Shown: positions 41,452-44,309 of the stretch, piece after piece | How positions within the stretch are numbered: position 1 is the stretch's first letter | How the letters are laid out: every line of letters begins with the position of its first letter | From: Clostridiales bacterium DTU072 | GTDB taxonomy: Bacteria; Bacillota; Clostridia; Christensenellales; DTU072 | DNA: 44,309 nt | Assembly (NCBI GenBank): GCA_001512685.1 | Contig: LFSG01000054.1 | Coordinates: 1-44,309 of the forward strand | Direction: 5' to 3' | Made by a program: the position numbers and the translations under genes | The notes under the pieces: generated by a model | The model's database searches: none | Seen by the model: only the letters and a program-made list of their open reading frames with translations | What the model was told of the DNA's origin: nothing

Positions 41452-42435
41452 TTATTTTCTTTCCCAATTAGGCTTAAGCACTTGCCTTGATCTGGCTATG
41501 CACAAATTGCCGCCGGGCACATCGTGAGTTACGGTGCTGCCTGCAGCGATATAAGCTCCATCGTTGACCGTAACGGGAGCCACCAGATTGCTGTTGGCGC
41601 CGATAAACACATTGCTTCCCACCATGCAGCGCTGCTTTATTCTGCCGTTATAATTGGCGAATACCGCTCCGCAGCCTATATTGGTGTTATAGCCTACGGT
41701 AGAATCTCCCACATAAGCCAAATGGGCCATTTTGGTATTGTCACCGATTGTAGAATTCTTTATTTCCACAAAATCGCCCACCCTGCAATAAGCGCCGATA
41801 ACCGTTCCCTTCCTCAAACAAGCGAAAGGCCCCACAGTGGTATGCGCGCCTATCTTCGCGCCCAAAGAATAGGTGGAGCGAATATCAACTCCCTCGTCAA
41901 CTATTGTATCGATTAAATCGCAAAAAGAAAACAGCACGCAATTCCTGCCTATATGAGTGTTTCCTTTAAGGTTAACCATGGGGTGAATTATGCAGCCGTC
42001 TTCAATCCGCACCGTTTGGTCGATATAGCAACTGTCCAAATCATAAAAAAGTATGTTCCTGTTTCTGTAAGAATCAAGCACTCTTCTTCTTATCTCTTTT
42101 ATTATGACAGGAGCGTCGGCCAAAGTCTTTATTTGTTTGGCCCTTATATCGTCAACGCTTTCGAGCTTGCCGCCATATCCGGCTTTTTTAATATAGCCGT
42201 CTCCTATGGCAAAACCTTCCCCTTTTTGGGTTAATTCCATTAAGAAAGCATAATCGACAAGCGGGGTATCCTGATATAATACCGCGATATATTCGGCGTC
42301 TTCCTCTATCTCTTCCAAACTTTCTATTACTTCAAAATTAGGCTTAAAGGCATCCTCAAGCATTTTTTTGGGATTTTTGCCCATAAGGTCAAGATAAACA
42401 AATCTTTCATCGTTCATGATATATACTTTTATCAT
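41452..42435 (-). CDS. GlmU-like acetyltransferase with shortened, degenerate N-terminal domain
   Basis: Normal GlmU (about 450 residues) is bifunctional: it acetylates glucosamine-1-P and attaches UMP. This 327-residue product keeps a full left-handed beta-helix (about residues 135-315) with the acetyltransferase residues in place: Arg208 (LRKG), Lys226 (VEIKN), His238 and Tyr241 (AHLAYVGD), Asn252, Asn261 (NYNG) and Lys267. The N-terminal domain is cut to about 130 residues. It lacks the LxxGxGTRM nucleotide loop, but AVLYQDTPLVDYAFL still matches the VLYGDxPL motif of the uridyltransferase. I infer that it makes GlcNAc-1-P, or another acetylated sugar, and that the uridyltransferase is elsewhere. 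GGAGG lies 10 bases before the ATG. It directly follows glmM (2 bp). Confidence 0.88.
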   Translation of the reverse strand: MIKVYIMNDERFVYLDLMGKNPKKMLEDAFKPNFEVIESLEEIEEDAEYIAVLYQDTPLVDYAFLMELTQKGEGFAIGDGYIKKAGYGGKLESVDDIRAKQIKTLADAPVIIKEIRRRVLDSYRNRNILFYDLDSCYIDQTVRIEDGCIIHPMVNLKGNTHIGRNCVLFSFCDLIDTIVDEGVDIRSTYSLGAKIGAHTTVGPFACLRKGTVIGAYCRVGDFVEIKNSTIGDNTKMAHLAYVGDSTVGYNTNIGCGAVFANYNGRIKQRCMVGSNVFIGANSNLVAPVTVNDGAYIAAGSTVTHDVPGGNLCIARSRQVLKPNWERK

Positions 42436-42437
42436 TA

Positions 42438-43733
42438 TTATTCCAGCCTCCAAATCAAATTATTTTTTATCTCGGCAGCCTTGTCTTCGGCTACGGATTT
42501 ATCAACGGCCTCAACCAATATTCTTATTTTGGGTTCGGTGCCGCTGGGTCTTACAACCATTCTTCCTTCAAAATCCACTTCTTTAAGATATGCTTGCAGC
42601 ATTTCATCTTCAAAGAATCTCTTTTTCGCTTCTTCGCCGCAAATATAACTGTCGATAGCTTTGGGGTACTCAATAATGTCGTCAAGCTTAACAAGCGAAT
42701 ATTCCTTGGCGAGCATTGCCGTAAGCAATGAGGAAAGTATGCCGTCCCCCGTTTTCATATAATCGCTGAATATAATATGTCCCGATTCCTCGCCTCCTAA
42801 ATTATAGCCCTTTTGCCGCATTTCCCTATAAACGTATTTATCCCCCACATCCGTTCTCACAAAATTTATGCCCGCTTTTTCGTAAGCTCTTTGTGTGCCC
42901 ATATTGCTCATCAATGTGCCTACCACGGTATTATTTGCCAGTTTATTGTGTTTTTTCATAATTTGAGCATGAACATACACTAAATGGTCGCCATCAAAGA
43001 GCTTGTTTTCGCATACCGCCTTCACTCTGTCGCCGTCGCCGTCATAAGCAAAGCCAATGTCGAAATTTTCCTTCTTCATTTTTTCCATTAAAAATTCGAT
43101 ATGCGTGGTTCCGCAATTTTTGTTTATGTCCTTTCCCGTTTCGTTTTTGTTAAAGACCGTAACTTGAGCGCCCAAAGCCGAAAACAGCATAGGCGCTATT
43201 CTTGCTGTGGCGCCGTTAGCGCAATCAAGGCAAATGCGCATGCCTTTGAGGTCGGGCTTAAAAGTATCAATCAAAAAATTTATATATTCGTCATCGCCGT
43301 AATAAAAATCTATTTGTTCCCGCGTTCCGTATGCTTTTTCAAACTCAACAGGATTGTCGATATGGTAATCTATCTTTTCCTCAATATTTTCGTCAATTTT
43401 TTCGCCGCTTCCCGAAAAAAACTTAATGCCGTTGTATTCGGGGGGATTATGGCTTGCCGATATCATAATGCCGTAATCGCATCCAAGTTTTCTCGCCAAA
43501 TAAGCGATAGCGGGCGTGGCCGTCATTCCCGCCACAATGGCTTTCCCTCCGTTCTCAGCGATAGCTTGACTCAATTTGGTTTCAATAAAAAAACCGCTCT
43601 CTCTGGTATCTCTTCCGATAATCGCTGTCGCTCCTGGTTCTACCATAAGCGCGGCTTTTGCTATCTTTTCTATATAACTTTTTGTGAAAACTTCGGCTTT
43701 TGCTCTTATGCCGTCTGTTCCGAAATGATTCAT
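42438..43733 (-). CDS. glmM: Phosphoglucosamine mutase
   Basis: GlmM converts glucosamine-6-P to glucosamine-1-P, a step towards UDP-GlcNAc and peptidoglycan. The 431-residue product contains the phosphoserine loop ISASHNPPEYNGIKFF (Ser94), the metal-binding DGDGDR (residues 231-236), a sugar-binding GGEESGHII and the C-terminal phosphate-binding RPSGTEPKIRI. The start MNHFGTDGIR is the family N-terminus, with AAAGGAG about 12 bases upstream. It lies between the CapD-like gene (4 bp) and the GlmU-like gene (2 bp), forming a tight operon for amino-sugar supply to an envelope polymer. Confidence 0.97.
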   Translation of the reverse strand: MNHFGTDGIRAKAEVFTKSYIEKIAKAALMVEPGATAIIGRDTRESGFFIETKLSQAIAENGGKAIVAGMTATPAIAYLARKLGCDYGIMISASHNPPEYNGIKFFSGSGEKIDENIEEKIDYHIDNPVEFEKAYGTREQIDFYYGDDEYINFLIDTFKPDLKGMRICLDCANGATARIAPMLFSALGAQVTVFNKNETGKDINKNCGTTHIEFLMEKMKKENFDIGFAYDGDGDRVKAVCENKLFDGDHLVYVHAQIMKKHNKLANNTVVGTLMSNMGTQRAYEKAGINFVRTDVGDKYVYREMRQKGYNLGGEESGHIIFSDYMKTGDGILSSLLTAMLAKEYSLVKLDDIIEYPKAIDSYICGEEAKKRFFEDEMLQAYLKEVDFEGRMVVRPSGTEPKIRILVEAVDKSVAEDKAAEIKNNLIWRLE

Positions 43734-43737
43734 ATAA

Positions 43738-44309
43738 CTACGCCACTCCTTTGGAATTCTCCCTATACTCGCTCGGAACAATTTCAAAAATTATGTCTTC
43801 AACTTTCTTTTTGTCATTGCTTTGAGCCGCTTCTTTTAGTATTTGCAATTGCATGTTAAATTCCTTGCAATCCACATTCCCCAATTTGCACACAAATATG
43901 CCGCTGTGTTTTGTTTTATCCACATCCTCATCGGAATATTGCAGCTCTTCAAATAATTTTTCCCCCGGTCTCAATCCGGTATACTCAATCTTTATATCTT
44001 TTTCGGGAATTAGTCCGCTGGCCCTAATAAGATCAAAGGCCAAATCTTTAATGTAAACGGGCTCTCCCATATCCAGCACATATACTTCGCCGCCCTCGGC
44101 AAGCGCTCCCGCCTGCAATACCAGTCTGACGGCTTCGGGTATGGTCATGAAATACCTTTTCATTTCGGGATGAGTTACGGTAACATTTTGCCTGTTGTTG
44201 ATTTGTTCCATAAATGTGGGTATGACGCTGCCGCTGGAACCTAATACATTGCCAAATCTGACAGCGGCAAGCTGCGTTGACGAGGTTTTGGATTTGCATT
44301 GCAAAACTA
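43738..44309 (-). CDS. Polysaccharide biosynthesis protein, CapD/FlaA1-type nucleotide-sugar 4,6-dehydratase, C-terminal part
   Basis: These enzymes, membrane-bound or soluble, modify UDP-GlcNAc by 4,6-dehydration (often with C5 epimerisation), giving precursors for bacillosamine or other unusual sugars of capsules and glycoproteins. About 190 C-terminal codons are visible and the gene continues past the right edge. Diagnostic motifs are AAVRFGNVLGSSGSVIPTF, VTVTHPEMKRYFMTI.EA, GEVYVLDMGEPVYI, and YTGLRPGEKLFEEL. A TTG near the edge (44304) is in frame but is not the start; the family needs more than 300 further residues. The next genes in the operon are glmM and glmU-like. Confidence 0.93.
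   Translation of the reverse strand, partial: VLQCKSKTSSTQLAAVRFGNVLGSSGSVIPTFMEQINNRQNVTVTHPEMKRYFMTIPEAVRLVLQAGALAEGGEVYVLDMGEPVYIKDLAFDLIRASGLIPEKDIKIEYTGLRPGEKLFEELQYSDEDVDKTKHSGIFVCKLGNVDCKEFNMQLQILKEAAQSNDKKKVEDIIFEIVPSEYRENSKGVA

Overview
The window reads as chromosomal DNA of a moderately AT-rich, Gram-positive-type bacterium, most likely a spore-forming anaerobe of the class Clostridia (Bacillota), possibly an uncultured gut lineage. The evidence is CotF-like spore coat proteins, a BclA-like exosporium-type protein, a CIRCE operator on hsp20, the SDR-type UxuB found in Bacillota, strong GGAGG ribosome binding sites, sigma-A promoters, and many lipoproteins and surface proteins built from LRR_5, InlB-B, MBG and RCC1 repeats. 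Genus and species cannot be named from the sequence. No rRNA, tRNA, insertion sequence, prophage or CRISPR array was seen.

Layout. 1-4.9 kb: the 5' part of an NAD(P)HX epimerase gene, the manganese exporter gene mntP, an LRR_5 lipoprotein with an InlB-B repeat, and a divergent membrane-anchored lipase-like protein that also carries an InlB-B repeat. 5-14.6 kb: one giant gene (3201 codons) with a seven-bladed RCC1-like propeller, about 29 tandem MBG/YDG domains and a C-terminal membrane anchor. 14.7-18.9 kb: a membrane-anchored HtrA-type protease without a PDZ domain and, divergently, two tandem LRR paralogues. 18.9-21.7 kb: small lipoproteins and hypothetical proteins.

21.7-25.9 kb: a CDF cation exporter with an alpha/beta hydrolase, converging on an SSS symporter with an ECF-transporter S component whose 3' end is frameshifted. 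25.9-29.1 kb: a protein with a disordered linker, the BclA-like protein, two spore coat proteins, and hsp20 under a consensus promoter with CIRCE. 29.2-32.7 kb: hexuronate catabolism (uxuA-uxuB-uxaC) with the decayed stump of an AraC regulator just upstream.

32.8-37.1 kb: a C69 peptidase, an O-antigen-ligase-like membrane protein, an unlisted 51-residue gene and a monoacylglycerol-lipase-type hydrolase. 37.4-40 kb: a tandem pair of paralogous lipoproteins. 40-44.3 kb: a COG2509-type FAD protein, converging on a cell-envelope sugar operon made of a CapD/FlaA1-type dehydratase (partial), glmM and a shortened GlmU-like acetyltransferase.

The strongest theme is cell-surface construction. Within 19 kb there are one giant repeat protein, three LRR_5 proteins, three InlB-B carriers and a surface protease. 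The protease and the giant gene lie on the same strand 152 bp apart, so processing of the giant protein by the protease is a reasonable but untested idea. The best candidates for something not yet described are the giant RCC1-MBG protein with its neighbours, the TM-NTF2-LRR paralogue pair (apparently leaderless), and the compact GlmU derivative that has lost its nucleotidyltransferase signature.
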